A stretch of DNA of 64,000 nt, taken from assembly GCA_963721585.1 (NCBI GenBank), contig CAVRJN010000008.1, positions 1,240,001 to 1,304,000 on the forward strand, given 5' to 3'. Within the stretch, counting starts at the first letter, position 1. Each line of letters opens with the position of its first letter. The notes beneath the pieces were generated by a model. The model had not been told where the DNA came from and ran no database searches. It saw nothing but the letters and a program-made list of their open reading frames with translations. The position numbers and the translations under genes are program-made. Below, piece by piece: positions 7,767-15,410 of the stretch. Source of the stretch: Bog-473 sp963721585 (lineage in GTDB: Bacteria > Actinomycetota > Acidimicrobiia > Acidimicrobiales > RAAP-2).

Positions 7767-9374
7767 TCAGTTGATGGAGCGTTCCTTGCCGGCCCAATAG
7801 GGCGCCCGCAACTCACGCTTGAGGATCTTGCCCGACGGGTTACGCGGCAGAACGTCCGTGACGTCGACCGAAGTCGGGCACTTGTAGTGCGCCAGACGGT
7901 CGCGGCAGTACGCAATGAAGCCTGCTTCGTCGAGTGTTGCTCCTGGGCCCAGCACGACGATCGCCTTGACCGTCTCCCCCCACTTCGGGTCCGGAACGCC
8001 GATCACTGCAGCGTCGATGATGGCCGGATGCGAAAGCAGGACGTTCTCGACCTCGGCCGGATAGATGTTCTCACCCCCGCTGACGACCATGTCCTTGATC
8101 CGGTCATGCAAGTACAGGTAGCCGTCCGCGTCGAAGTACCCCGCATCACCGGTGCGGAGCCATCCTTCGCCGTCGATGGTCGCCGCGGTCTCCTCGGGCT
8201 TCCGCCAATAGCCCGCCATGTTGTACGGCGAGCGGGTCCAGACTTCCCCGACCGCGCCCGGTGCCGCATCGAGGCCACTGTCGGGGTCGACCACCCGCAA
8301 GGCGACGGACCGGTGGGGTTTGCCGGCTGAGCGCAGAAGGCCGCGCCGAGACCCATCGGGATCGTGGTCCTCGAAGGACAACGCCGTGATGGCACCGGTG
8401 GTTTCGGTCATCCCGTAGACCTGGCAGAAAGCGCACCCGAAGGCTTGCATGCACTTGACCAGGACGTCTTCGGAGATAGGCGACGCTCCATAGAAGATGA
8501 GGCGCAGGCTCGAGAGGTCCGCGTCCTGCAACGAAGGCGTGCCCAGGACCAGCATCAGGACGGCGGGGACAACGAACATCTCGGTGATCCGCTCGACCGC
8601 GATCAGCTCCAGGAGCACGTTCGGATCCATGTCGCGCAGAACGATCGAGCGCCCGCCCCGTGACATGCCGCACAGCGCCCAGCCCGATCCGCCGATGTGA
8701 AAAAGCGGCATGGCAACCAGGCTGACGGTGTCGTCGCCGATGTGGAAGGTGGTGCCGGCTTCGGAGATCGCCGTCGAAAGGTTGGCGTTGGTGAGCATCA
8801 CCCCCTTGGGCAATCCGGTGGTCCCCGATGTGTAGAGCTGCATGCTCACCTCGTCGGGTCCTCCCACATGACCCGGATCTTCGGAGGCGCAACCGTCGAT
8901 CCAGGCGTCAAAGGATACGGCTCTCGCATCGGTGCCCACGGCCGCCGTGTCACCGATGACCACGATCCGACGGACCGCAGGCAAACCACTCGTCATGCCC
9001 TTAAGTGTCGGAAGGTAATCGGTGTGGATCACCAGCACCGGTGCGCCCGAATCGTCGACGATGGCGCCCATCTCCGCCGGCGCCAATCGCCAATTGATTG
9101 CGACGTTCACCGCGCCGATCAGCGAGCCACCGAAAAGGAAGTCGAAGTACGCAATGCCGTTACGATCGAGAAAGGCAATCCGATCCCCGACGCCGAGCCC
9201 ATCCCGCTTGGCCGCCTGTGCCACCCGACAGGCAACCTCGAACTCCTCAGACCAGGTACGGCGCTCCGCGCCTTGTACCAGCATCTCGTCGTTCGCTCGC
9301 TGGCGCGCCAGATGGCGCAGCAATCCCGCCACGGTATAGCGGTCCCGCTCAGTGACGGTGACGCTCGATCCCAC
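7767..9374 (-). CDS. Fatty-acid/acyl-CoA ligase (AMP-binding)
   Basis: A 535-residue adenylate-forming enzyme that activates a carboxylic acid to the acyl-AMP and then the CoA thioester. The P-loop motif is YTSGTTGLPKGVML, followed by the A5-like QVYGMTETTG, the A7/A8 region WLRTGDAGYFDADGYLYL and RIKDMVVSGGENIYP, and the catalytic A10 lysine in PRNPSGKILKREL near the C-terminus. All key residues are intact and length is normal for the FadD family. GTG 9374 is preceded by GGGAGG. It is the first gene of a two-gene unit with the phosphotransferase. A CRP-type palindrome lies about 200 bases upstream and may control it. Chain-length preference cannot be told from sequence alone. Confidence 0.93.
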   Translation of the reverse strand: MGSSVTVTERDRYTVAGLLRHLARQRANDEMLVQGAERRTWSEEFEVACRVAQAAKRDGLGVGDRIAFLDRNGIAYFDFLFGGSLIGAVNVAINWRLAPAEMGAIVDDSGAPVLVIHTDYLPTLKGMTSGLPAVRRIVVIGDTAAVGTDARAVSFDAWIDGCASEDPGHVGGPDEVSMQLYTSGTTGLPKGVMLTNANLSTAISEAGTTFHIGDDTVSLVAMPLFHIGGSGWALCGMSRGGRSIVLRDMDPNVLLELIAVERITEMFVVPAVLMLVLGTPSLQDADLSSLRLIFYGASPISEDVLVKCMQAFGCAFCQVYGMTETTGAITALSFEDHDPDGSRRGLLRSAGKPHRSVALRVVDPDSGLDAAPGAVGEVWTRSPYNMAGYWRKPEETAATIDGEGWLRTGDAGYFDADGYLYLHDRIKDMVVSGGENIYPAEVENVLLSHPAIIDAAVIGVPDPKWGETVKAIVVLGPGATLDEAGFIAYCRDRLAHYKCPTSVDVTDVLPRNPSGKILKRELRAPYWAGKERSIN

Positions 9375-9800
9375 CCCGTGACCTCCCCCTCCTCGTCGCG
9401 ACCGTTCCGGGACGGCACCCTACGCAGCACCGTGACGGCCGTGCAGTGGCCTCCGGGGCGATCTGGACGTCTTCAGGAATCAGCGTTACTACTGGTCAGG
9501 CGCTTTTTTGCGAAATTAAGGACATATTTATCTCTCCTATTGACGCAAATACGACCCTCCGACCAGGGACTTTGTGATTCTCGTCACAAGATCCCACTCT
9601 AAACATCCAGTTCAGAGCGCTAAATTCTCCGATGAACATGGGTTCGCGGTGGGATCCTGTAGATTGCAGATCGCAAAGCCGGATCCACCTTTCGGATGCA
9701 TGTTGTGAGCAGGACTTCCAGTTGCATACGGAAAACAGGTGGTCAACCCGGAGTATTGAGACTGATCGAGGTCTCGGCGCGTCTGCCCAAGGGCGCCCGG
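9375..9800. other. Long intergenic region with CRP-type site
   Basis: No gene is seen. The first 200 bases upstream of the ligase are markedly AT-rich for this genome (around 9500-9600) and contain the palindrome annotated at 9572-9589. The remainder leads into the conserved leader of the downstream transglycosylase gene. It must contain the divergent promoters for both. Confidence 0.5.
9572..9589. promoter_or_regulatory. Putative CRP/GlxR-type operator
   Basis: The sequence TGTGA-TTCTCG-TCACA at 9573-9588, with an additional T/A pair outside, matches the CRP-family half-site consensus perfectly in both arms. It lies about 200 bases upstream of the acyl-CoA ligase and 400 bases upstream of the transglycosylase gene. 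Fatty-acid activation genes are common targets of cAMP-responsive regulators in actinobacteria. Confidence 0.5.
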
Positions 9801-9990
9801 GACGCTGAATTGAGGACGACACCCAGGATCAATCCAGGGGCTGTACACAACCGGCCGCACACCCTGCGGCGACAAGCCAGAACGGACGACGCCTTCCCGC
9901 TCGCCGTTCGGGGCGCGAATGCAATGGCCGGAGCCCGCCCACACCGAGCAGAGCCTGGCGCGCGTTGCGCGCCCGACGAAGGGAGGTGCC
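9801..9990 (+). promoter_or_regulatory. Conserved structured leader, copy 1
   Basis: This 5' region is nearly identical to 10745-10944 in front of the next gene. It contains a hairpin GCCGCA (9854-9859)/TGCGGC (9865-9870), a long conserved middle segment, and a perfect seven-pair hairpin at 9957-9973 with loop GTT, followed by GGGAGG (9981-9986) and the GTG start. Because the second copy keeps the last hairpin with a longer stem, the structure itself appears to be maintained. By eye it does not match the ydaO/c-di-AMP riboswitch consensus. Confidence 0.5.
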
Positions 9991-10713
9991 GTGCGGATCC
10001 GCATTGCACTAGCGACGGCGATAGCCGTCATAGCTCTACCCGCGATCTTTTTCGCGGTCTTCAGCAGCACGTCCGCGGCCTCGTCGCGGGTGATCCGCCA
10101 CGAGGCGGGCAGTCAAAACCCGGCGGTGAAGATCGACGACACGCTGATGTCGTATTCCCAAGCCGAATACGTCGCCAAGATGGTGAGCCTTTCCAACGCT
10201 GTCGTGTTGGAAAAGTATTCCAACGCCGTCGAACTGGCACAAGAGGAGACCTACCTCACCGAGGTTGCCTACCTGAAGTCACTTGCGGCTCAGCAGCAGT
10301 ATGTGAAATCACTTGCGGCACAACGACAGGTCGCCGCGCAGGCCGCTGCAACAGCCCAAGCGGCACCGACCGCGCCGGCACCACAGGCACCACAGGCACC
10401 ACAGGCACCACAGGCACTGGTACTCGCTGCCCCTGCCGCGGCGCCGGCTCCGACGTCCACCGGCGGAGTGACCGACGCGACCAGCACCGGTACGGCGGAT
10501 TGGTCCTGCATCCGTCAACACGAGTCCAATGACAACTACGCCGTGGGCAATGGCGGCGCGTACCAGTTCGAATTCGCTACGTGGAACGCACTGACGGGGT
10601 TGCCCTCTCCGGCAGAGGACTACCCGGCGGCGGTGCAGGATGCCGCCGCCCTCAAGCTCTACTCACAGCGCGGCTGGGAGCCGTGGAGCACCCGCTACGC
10701 CTGCGGGCTGTGA
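9991..10713 (+). CDS. Secreted transglycosylase-like protein (Rpf-related)
   Basis: A 240-residue exported protein likely to cleave peptidoglycan. Residues 1-30 form a signal peptide (VRIRIALATAIAVIALPAIF) and are followed by a helical, possibly coiled region, an Ala/Pro/Gln-rich linker with four PQA repeats, and a C-terminal domain of about 70 residues reading ADWSCIRQHESNDNYAV. The Glu in HESN occupies the position of the catalytic Glu of lysozyme/Rpf folds, and the end YSQRGWEPWSTRYACGL fits that family, with two cysteines for a disulfide. GTG 9991 is chosen because GGGAGG precedes it and the signal peptide begins there. It pairs with a paralogue immediately downstream. Resuscitation-promoting activity is possible but unproven. 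Confidence 0.85.
   Translation: MRIRIALATAIAVIALPAIFFAVFSSTSAASSRVIRHEAGSQNPAVKIDDTLMSYSQAEYVAKMVSLSNAVVLEKYSNAVELAQEETYLTEVAYLKSLAAQQQYVKSLAAQRQVAAQAAATAQAAPTAPAPQAPQAPQAPQALVLAAPAAAPAPTSTGGVTDATSTGTADWSCIRQHESNDNYAVGNGGAYQFEFATWNALTGLPSPAEDYPAAVQDAAALKLYSQRGWEPWSTRYACGL
10381..10416 (+). repeat. Four tandem 9-base repeats encoding Pro-Gln-Ala
   Basis: The unit CCACAGGCA occurs four times in perfect tandem, in frame, in the linker of the transglycosylase-like gene. Such repeats can vary in copy number by slippage and alter linker length. Confidence 0.9.
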
Positions 10714-10731
10714 GCACCCAACCGTAGAGAA

Positions 10732-10748
10732 GCCCCGGATCTCGGGGC
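10732..10748 (+). terminator. Hairpin after the first transglycosylase gene
   Basis: GCCCCG at 10732-10737 pairs with CGGGGC at 10743-10748 across the loop GATCT, 19 bases after the stop codon. There is no U-run, as is usual for hairpin terminators in high-GC genomes, so function is inferred only from position. Confidence 0.4.
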
Positions 10749-10944
10749 CCGAACGAAGGACGACACCGACCAAGAACCCGCAACGGGCTACACACAACCG
10801 GCCGCACACCCTGCGGCGATCATCAGCCAGAACGGACGACGCCTTCCCGCTCGCCGTTCGGGGCGCGAATGCAATGGCCGGAGCCCCCCAACACCGAGCA
10901 GAGCCTGGCGCGCGCCGAGCGCGCGCCCGACGAAGGGAGGTGCC
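10749..10944 (+). promoter_or_regulatory. Conserved structured leader, copy 2
   Basis: Second copy of the leader seen at 9801-9990, beginning with the shared GGACGACACC segment. The first hairpin is conserved exactly (10801-10806 with 10812-10817). The hairpin before the ribosome-binding site is extended to nine perfect pairs at 10907-10927 with loop CGA. GGGAGG at 10935-10940 leads to ATG 10945. Stem length and loop differ between copies but pairing is kept. Confidence 0.5.
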
Positions 10945-11454
10945 ATGCGGATTCGCATTGCACTAGGGACGGCGGTGGCCGTCATTGTTGTTGCAGTTCC
11001 ATCTGTACTCACGTCGCTCATCAACAGCGACCCTGCCGTGGCGCAGGCGACCCGCCATGAGGCAGTCGGCTCCCATCAGGGTGACGACGCGCAGCATGCC
11101 GTGCGCATCAACGACAAGTTGATGTCCTACTCACAGGCACGCCAGGTCGCACAGGAAGTCAACTACGCCAACGCAGTTCACGCGGCCCAATTGGCCACCT
11201 TTTACAACGACCTGTCCTTGTTCCAGGCGGTCGCTGCCCAGGAAAACACCATCCCGGAGGCATGGATGCCCACTGCCATCTGTGAGGAAGGTGGTCAGAA
11301 CAACCCGTACGCCGGATACTTCGGGATCCTCGAGTGGAACGGATTCGACGGCTATCCGACCGCCGGCAGCGCTCCGGCGTCTGTGCAACTGGCCTGGGAG
11401 GCGGCACATGGTCAAGGGCCGCCCGACGCACCGGGAGAGTGCCACGGCTACTGA
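10945..11454 (+). CDS. Secreted transglycosylase-like protein, shorter paralogue
   Basis: A 169-residue exported protein with a signal peptide almost identical at its start (MRIRIALGTAVAV) to the preceding gene and a shared downstream segment KLMSYSQARQVAQ against TLMSYSQAEYVAK. The C-terminal domain reads AICEEGGQNNPYAGYFGI and EWNGFDGYPTAGSAP, ending GECHGY. The Glu in CEEGG matches the catalytic position of Rpf/transglycosylase-like domains, and the two Cys could form a disulfide. It lacks the Pro-Gln-Ala linker of its neighbour. The gene arose by tandem duplication that also copied the leader, then diverged in the catalytic domain, so the two may act on different cell-wall bonds. Enzyme activity is inferred. 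Confidence 0.75.
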   Translation: MRIRIALGTAVAVIVVAVPSVLTSLINSDPAVAQATRHEAVGSHQGDDAQHAVRINDKLMSYSQARQVAQEVNYANAVHAAQLATFYNDLSLFQAVAAQENTIPEAWMPTAICEEGGQNNPYAGYFGILEWNGFDGYPTAGSAPASVQLAWEAAHGQGPPDAPGECHGY

Positions 11455-11492
11455 GATCTGAACGTCTGCAAAACGAGCCGGCTGCCCTCGCC

Positions 11493-11867
11493 CTACTCCG
11501 CTTCGAACATTGCCGTCACCTGTGCCATGTCGAAGTAGTCCCGCCATGCGGTGATCTTCCCGTCAGAGACGCGGAAGGCACCCATGACGGGAAGTGGGGC
11601 GGACGTTCCCTTGATGGTGAAGACGTCCGTCCTCTCGGTGAGGACGGTCGCCCCGTCGCTCGCCAGGTGGTGCACCTGGAACTCCAGCGCATCACACATG
11701 CCAAAGAACATGTCGATGATCGCCATGGTCGCCTCGATCCCATCGGCCGGCTCCATCGGGATGTTGTGGTACACGACATCCTCCGAGAAGAAGGCCCGCA
11801 GGATCTCGGGATCCCGCGTGCTCGCCGCGGCGCAGAAGTCCCTCACGACTTGTTCGGCGCTCGGCAT
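11493..11867 (-). CDS. Limonene-1,2-epoxide hydrolase-like / SnoaL-fold protein
   Basis: A 124-residue NTF2-like protein of the limonene-1,2-epoxide hydrolase group. The arrangement VLTERTDVFTIKG and ITAWRDYFDMAQV supplies the Arg, Asp and second Asp that activate water and bind the epoxide in that enzyme. The N-terminus has the usual EQVVRDFCAAASTRDPEIL helix. ATG 11867 follows AAAGGAG at good spacing; an upstream in-frame start would add ten residues. Homologues act on lipid or terpene epoxides, but NTF2-like folds are versatile, so the substrate is unknown. It is convergent with nothing and divergent from the nucleosidase gene. Confidence 0.75.
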   Translation of the reverse strand: MPSAEQVVRDFCAAASTRDPEILRAFFSEDVVYHNIPMEPADGIEATMAIIDMFFGMCDALEFQVHHLASDGATVLTERTDVFTIKGTSAPLPVMGAFRVSDGKITAWRDYFDMAQVTAMFEAE

Positions 11868-11926
11868 CTGCGCTCCTTTCCTCGCTGGGCGGCCCACGCT
11901 AGCGAACCATCGGGCATGATGACGGG

Positions 11927-12640
11927 GTGACCGCCACGACGAAACGGGTGACCGTCCTCGCCCCGATGCAACCCGAGCTCAAGGCCATTGTGAAGTCCTT
12001 CGGATTGAAAGCGACATCCGGAGACTCGGGGTTCTCCCATTCCGGCGCTGCTGGCGCATGGTGGGTCGGGACTCTGGTGACGGGCATGGGCCCTGCGCTG
12101 GCCGCCGAGGCGACCCTCCGGGCACTGTCGGCCGGTCCGGTCGACCATGTCATGGTGATCGGGATCGCCGGAGGGCTCGACCCGGCACTCCCCGTGGGAT
12201 CGCTCATGGTGCCCGAACGTGTGCAGCTCTATCCGGACGGGCCCCTGTACCACACCCATCCGATCGCACCGCGGCGGGCCTCGGGAGGCCTCATGACCAC
12301 AGACGGGCTCTTCGACAATGACGAGGTGTGGCGCCCCATCCTCGAAAGGGGATTCGGCGCCGTCGACATGGAGGCAGCCGGAGTCGCCGAGGCATGCGAA
12401 GCGGCCGGCGTCGCTTGGTCGGTCTATCGCGGCATCAGCGATCGGCCTGATGAGCACATCGTGGACCAGGCCGTCTTTTCCTTGAGCAAGCCGGACGGGT
12501 CGGCCGACCCGGTGGCGGTGGCCAAGTACCTGGCCCGAGACCCCCGCCGCGCCAAGGCTCTGGCGCACCTGAACAAATGCATGCAGCTGGCCGCGCGCGC
12601 CGCGGCGGATGCCGCCTTCGCAGATCTCTCGGAAAGCTAG
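11927..12640 (+). CDS. Nucleoside phosphorylase/MTA-SAH nucleosidase-like protein
   Basis: A 237-residue protein of the PNP/UDP family. It shows the phosphate/ribose-binding N-terminal segment VTVLAPMQPELKAI, the glycine-rich core VIGIAGGLDP, the ribose-contacting VDMEAAGVAEA and the base-binding Asp in YRGISDRPDE. These match 5'-methylthioadenosine/S-adenosylhomocysteine nucleosidase (Pfs) and related futalosine or hopanoid-linked nucleosidases, which remove purine bases. GTG 11927 is the start. Its 3' end overlaps the convergent KdpD-N gene by four bases. The exact substrate is not decided by the visible residues. Confidence 0.85.
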   Translation: MTATTKRVTVLAPMQPELKAIVKSFGLKATSGDSGFSHSGAAGAWWVGTLVTGMGPALAAEATLRALSAGPVDHVMVIGIAGGLDPALPVGSLMVPERVQLYPDGPLYHTHPIAPRRASGGLMTTDGLFDNDEVWRPILERGFGAVDMEAAGVAEACEAAGVAWSVYRGISDRPDEHIVDQAVFSLSKPDGSADPVAVAKYLARDPRRAKALAHLNKCMQLAARAAADAAFADLSES

Positions 12641-13785
12641 CCCTCGTCGTCCGCGACAGGTCGGCCATTCGGCATGTCTCGACGCGCGATGACATGGAGG
12701 TCGATGTCGTTCTCCGACGCCATCCGCAGGATCTGCTGAATCACCGAGCCACGGGTTACCGACTGCCAGCGCGTCAGGCGTGACGTTCCGACCACGATCT
12801 GGGTGATCTGCTGGTCGATCGCCGCGGCGAAGATCGTCTTGGCCACGTCGTCCCCTTGCGCCGTCTGCCACGTGCCACCCACGGCCTTGACCAGCTCCTC
12901 GAGCTCGGACGTGCCGGCCTTGGTGGGCTCGGCGTCGCCGGTGACGACATTGATGGCGATGAGCGGCGCTTTGACGCGCGCTGCGATGCGCGCCGCGCGC
13001 CGGATGACCGACGCATTCCCGGGAGCGCCGGTGACGGCCACCATGATCCGCTCGGTCGTCTCCCACAGTTCGCCCCCTGCACCCTTGGAGCGGAGATATT
13101 CGAGGAGTTCCTCCTCCGTCTCGTCAGCCACGAATCGCAGCGAGAGCTCGCGAAGGGCCGCCAGGTTCTCGGCCCGGAAGAACCCGTTCAGGGCAGCGGG
13201 GACCTTGCTCTCGGGGTAGATGTTGCCGTGCAGCATGCGCCGCCGGAGCTGGTCGGCCGAGGAGTCGATCAATTCGAGCTGATCGGCCCGTCGCACCACC
13301 CAGTCTGGGACGCGCTCGCGCACGCCCACTCCGGTGATCCGCTCGACTGCGTCGGCCACCGACTCAATGTGCTGGATATTGACCGTGGTGATCACCGCAA
13401 TTCCGGCATCGAGGATCTCGAGGACGTCTTCCCACCGCTTCTCGTGGCGACCCGAACCCGGCACGTTGGTGTGGGCGAGTTCGTCTATCAACACCACCTT
13501 GGGCTGACGGGCCAGCACCGCATCGACGTCCATTTCCTCCCAGTCCGCGTCGCGGTAGCGGACGTGCTTCCGCGGCACGACTGGAAGATCCCGGATCTGC
13601 TCAACGGTGTAGGGGCGCTTGTGTGTTTCGACGAATCCGACCACCACGTCCGCCCCCCGCTGGAAGCGACGCCATCCCTCGTCGAGCATGGCACACGTCT
13701 TGCCGACGCCTGCCGCCGCTCCCAGGTACACCCTGAACTTGCCGGTTGGGCGGACACCCTCGTCTTCACCCGTGCTCGCAGTCAT
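12637..13785 (-). CDS. kdpD: KdpD N-terminal sensory protein (stand-alone KdpD/Usp domains)
   Basis: This 382-residue soluble protein corresponds only to the cytoplasmic N-terminal part of the potassium sensor kinase KdpD. It carries the KdpD Walker A motif GAAAGVGKT (residues 22-30), the Walker B-like VVLIDELAHTNVPGSGRHEK and TTVNIQHIES, followed by a Usp domain (IMVAVTGAPGNASVIRRAA to IVVGTSRLTRW). There are no transmembrane helices and no kinase domain; these are encoded by the divergent gene at 13860. ATG 13785 is preceded by AAAGGGAGGTGG. It probably binds ATP and c-di-AMP and modulates the separate kinase. Split KdpD is unusual; the divergent arrangement is notable. Confidence 0.9.
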   Translation of the reverse strand: MTASTGEDEGVRPTGKFRVYLGAAAGVGKTCAMLDEGWRRFQRGADVVVGFVETHKRPYTVEQIRDLPVVPRKHVRYRDADWEEMDVDAVLARQPKVVLIDELAHTNVPGSGRHEKRWEDVLEILDAGIAVITTVNIQHIESVADAVERITGVGVRERVPDWVVRRADQLELIDSSADQLRRRMLHGNIYPESKVPAALNGFFRAENLAALRELSLRFVADETEEELLEYLRSKGAGGELWETTERIMVAVTGAPGNASVIRRAARIAARVKAPLIAINVVTGDAEPTKAGTSELEELVKAVGGTWQTAQGDDVAKTIFAAAIDQQITQIVVGTSRLTRWQSVTRGSVIQQILRMASENDIDLHVIARRDMPNGRPVADDEG

Positions 13786-13859
13786 TTCCACCTCCCTTTT
13801 GTCCGGTCCCACCAGCGCGTCGGTACACTCAATGGCGCTCCGAAGGACGGAAAATTGTG

Positions 13860-15401
13860 ATGCAGGTCAGACCAAGAGGGCTGCTTACCAAGGCAACGTA
13901 CCAGCGAACCGTGCTGGGAATCGTGGTCACGTTGGCAGGTCTCGGCGCGCTCTTGGCCCTCCTGCTCCCCTTCCGGGCTCACCTGAGCATCGCACTCCCC
14001 GCGTTGTTGTTCGTGCTCCCGGCGCTGGCCGGGGCCGTCATCGGTGGCTTCGTTCCCGGGCTCGTCGGCGCACTGGGGGGATTCGTCTTTTATGACTTGT
14101 TCTTCCTCCCTCCCTACAACAGGCTGACGGTCCGGTCGCCCCAGAACTGGGTCGCCCTTGTCGTCTATGTCTTGGTGGTACTGGTCGTCTCCCAAGTCGT
14201 GGCCAAGCTGCAGAGCGCCCGAGAGGAGGCGGAACGCCGGACGGGGGAGTCTGAACGCTTGTACGAGCTGTCGCAGGCACTGATCGGCGACCTCACGCTG
14301 TCGCAGCTGCTGACGCACATGGTCACCACTGTGCAGTCCGTCTTCGCTCCGCGCTGGACGACTCTGGTGCTGCCCGATACGGATGCCACCGATCATGGAC
14401 CTGCGACAACCCTGCGCGTTGCGGCCAGCGCGGGCGAACCTCTGACGGAGGGTGACATCGCTTCGGTCACGTCGGGCGGTGGTCAGGCGCGATCCCTCGG
14501 GTGGCTCGACGATGCGAGCCCGCGACGAGTCTCGGTCGCGCTGGTCGTCAACCACCGGCCCGTGGGCATGCTGGTGCTCCAGGACGTGCAGCTGGTGGAG
14601 CACGACCGCAGCCTCCTCGGCACGTTCGCCAACCAAGCTGCGCTGGCCGTCGATCGGGCGCAGCTTAGCGAGCAGGCCCTGCGGGCGCGCCTTCTCGAGG
14701 AGATCGACCGTTGGCGTCGCGCTCTGATGGGCGCGGCTTCGCACGACCTGCGCACTCCGCTGGCCTCCATCAAAACGGCCGTATCGAGCATGCGCCAAGT
14801 CGATGCTCAGTTGAGCCCGGAGGACCGCGTCGAGCTGTTGGAGCTTATTGAGCTGCAATCGGACCGGCTGGCGCGGCTGGTGACCAACCTCCTCGACATG
14901 ACCCGGCTGGAGGCGGGCTCGCTCGAGCTCCGACCGATGACGGTGAGCTTCACTGGCCTGGTCGATGAAGCACTGGCCCAGTTGGGCGCGATCGTCGGAC
15001 GGGGTCGCGTCACGGTTGAGGCGCCTGCAGACCTGCCGCCGCTCCACCTCGATCCCGTCCTGATGAGCCAGGTGCTGGCGAACCTGCTCGAGAACGCCGA
15101 GCGCCTCTCCCCCCGCGACAGCGTGATCCGTGTGACGGCGCGCTGCGCGCCCGGCCACCCGCAGATGGTGGAGATCGCTGTCGCCGACGACGGACCCGGC
15201 ATTGCACGGCAGGACCGCGAGAGCGTCTTCGAAATGTTCAGCCAGAACGGCGGCGGTGGCCGGGCCGGTCTCGGCTTGGCCATCGCCAAGGCCTTCGTCG
15301 AGGCACACGGTGGGCTCATCTGGATCGACGCCACCGTGAGCCACGGGGCCCGGATCGTCTTCACCGTTCCGGTGGAGATCCGCGTCGCGGCGACGGTCTG
15401 A
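13860..15401 (+). CDS. kdpD: Membrane sensor histidine kinase, KdpD C-terminal half
   Basis: A 514-residue histidine kinase equal to the membrane and kinase parts of KdpD. The N-terminal DUF4118-type bundle of about four helices (residues 18-110, with FFLPPYNRLTV) is followed by a GAF-like segment, a HisKA domain with phospho-acceptor His295 in AASHDLRTPLAS, and an HATPase_c domain (N-box LANLLENAERLSP, G1 VADDGPGIA, G2 GRAGLGLAI). ATG 13860 has a weak GGA upstream; the longer in-frame extension is Pro-rich and unlikely. It is followed after nine bases by kdpE, so the two form an operon. The N-terminal sensory module is on the opposite strand, 74 bases away. Confidence 0.93.
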   Translation: MQVRPRGLLTKATYQRTVLGIVVTLAGLGALLALLLPFRAHLSIALPALLFVLPALAGAVIGGFVPGLVGALGGFVFYDLFFLPPYNRLTVRSPQNWVALVVYVLVVLVVSQVVAKLQSAREEAERRTGESERLYELSQALIGDLTLSQLLTHMVTTVQSVFAPRWTTLVLPDTDATDHGPATTLRVAASAGEPLTEGDIASVTSGGGQARSLGWLDDASPRRVSVALVVNHRPVGMLVLQDVQLVEHDRSLLGTFANQAALAVDRAQLSEQALRARLLEEIDRWRRALMGAASHDLRTPLASIKTAVSSMRQVDAQLSPEDRVELLELIELQSDRLARLVTNLLDMTRLEAGSLELRPMTVSFTGLVDEALAQLGAIVGRGRVTVEAPADLPPLHLDPVLMSQVLANLLENAERLSPRDSVIRVTARCAPGHPQMVEIAVADDGPGIARQDRESVFEMFSQNGGGGRAGLGLAIAKAFVEAHGGLIWIDATVSHGARIVFTVPVEIRVAATV

Positions 15402-15410
15402 GCGGCTGCC

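Noticed and set aside
10381..10416. CRISPR-like tandem repeats.
   Set aside because: Nine-base coding repeats without spacers, within a protein linker.
9801..10944. The leaders as ydaO/c-di-AMP riboswitches.
   Set aside because: The expected conserved blocks of that riboswitch (for example the GGGGGACCCA-like and GGGGUGAAUC segments) are not seen by eye; kept only as an unclassified structured leader.
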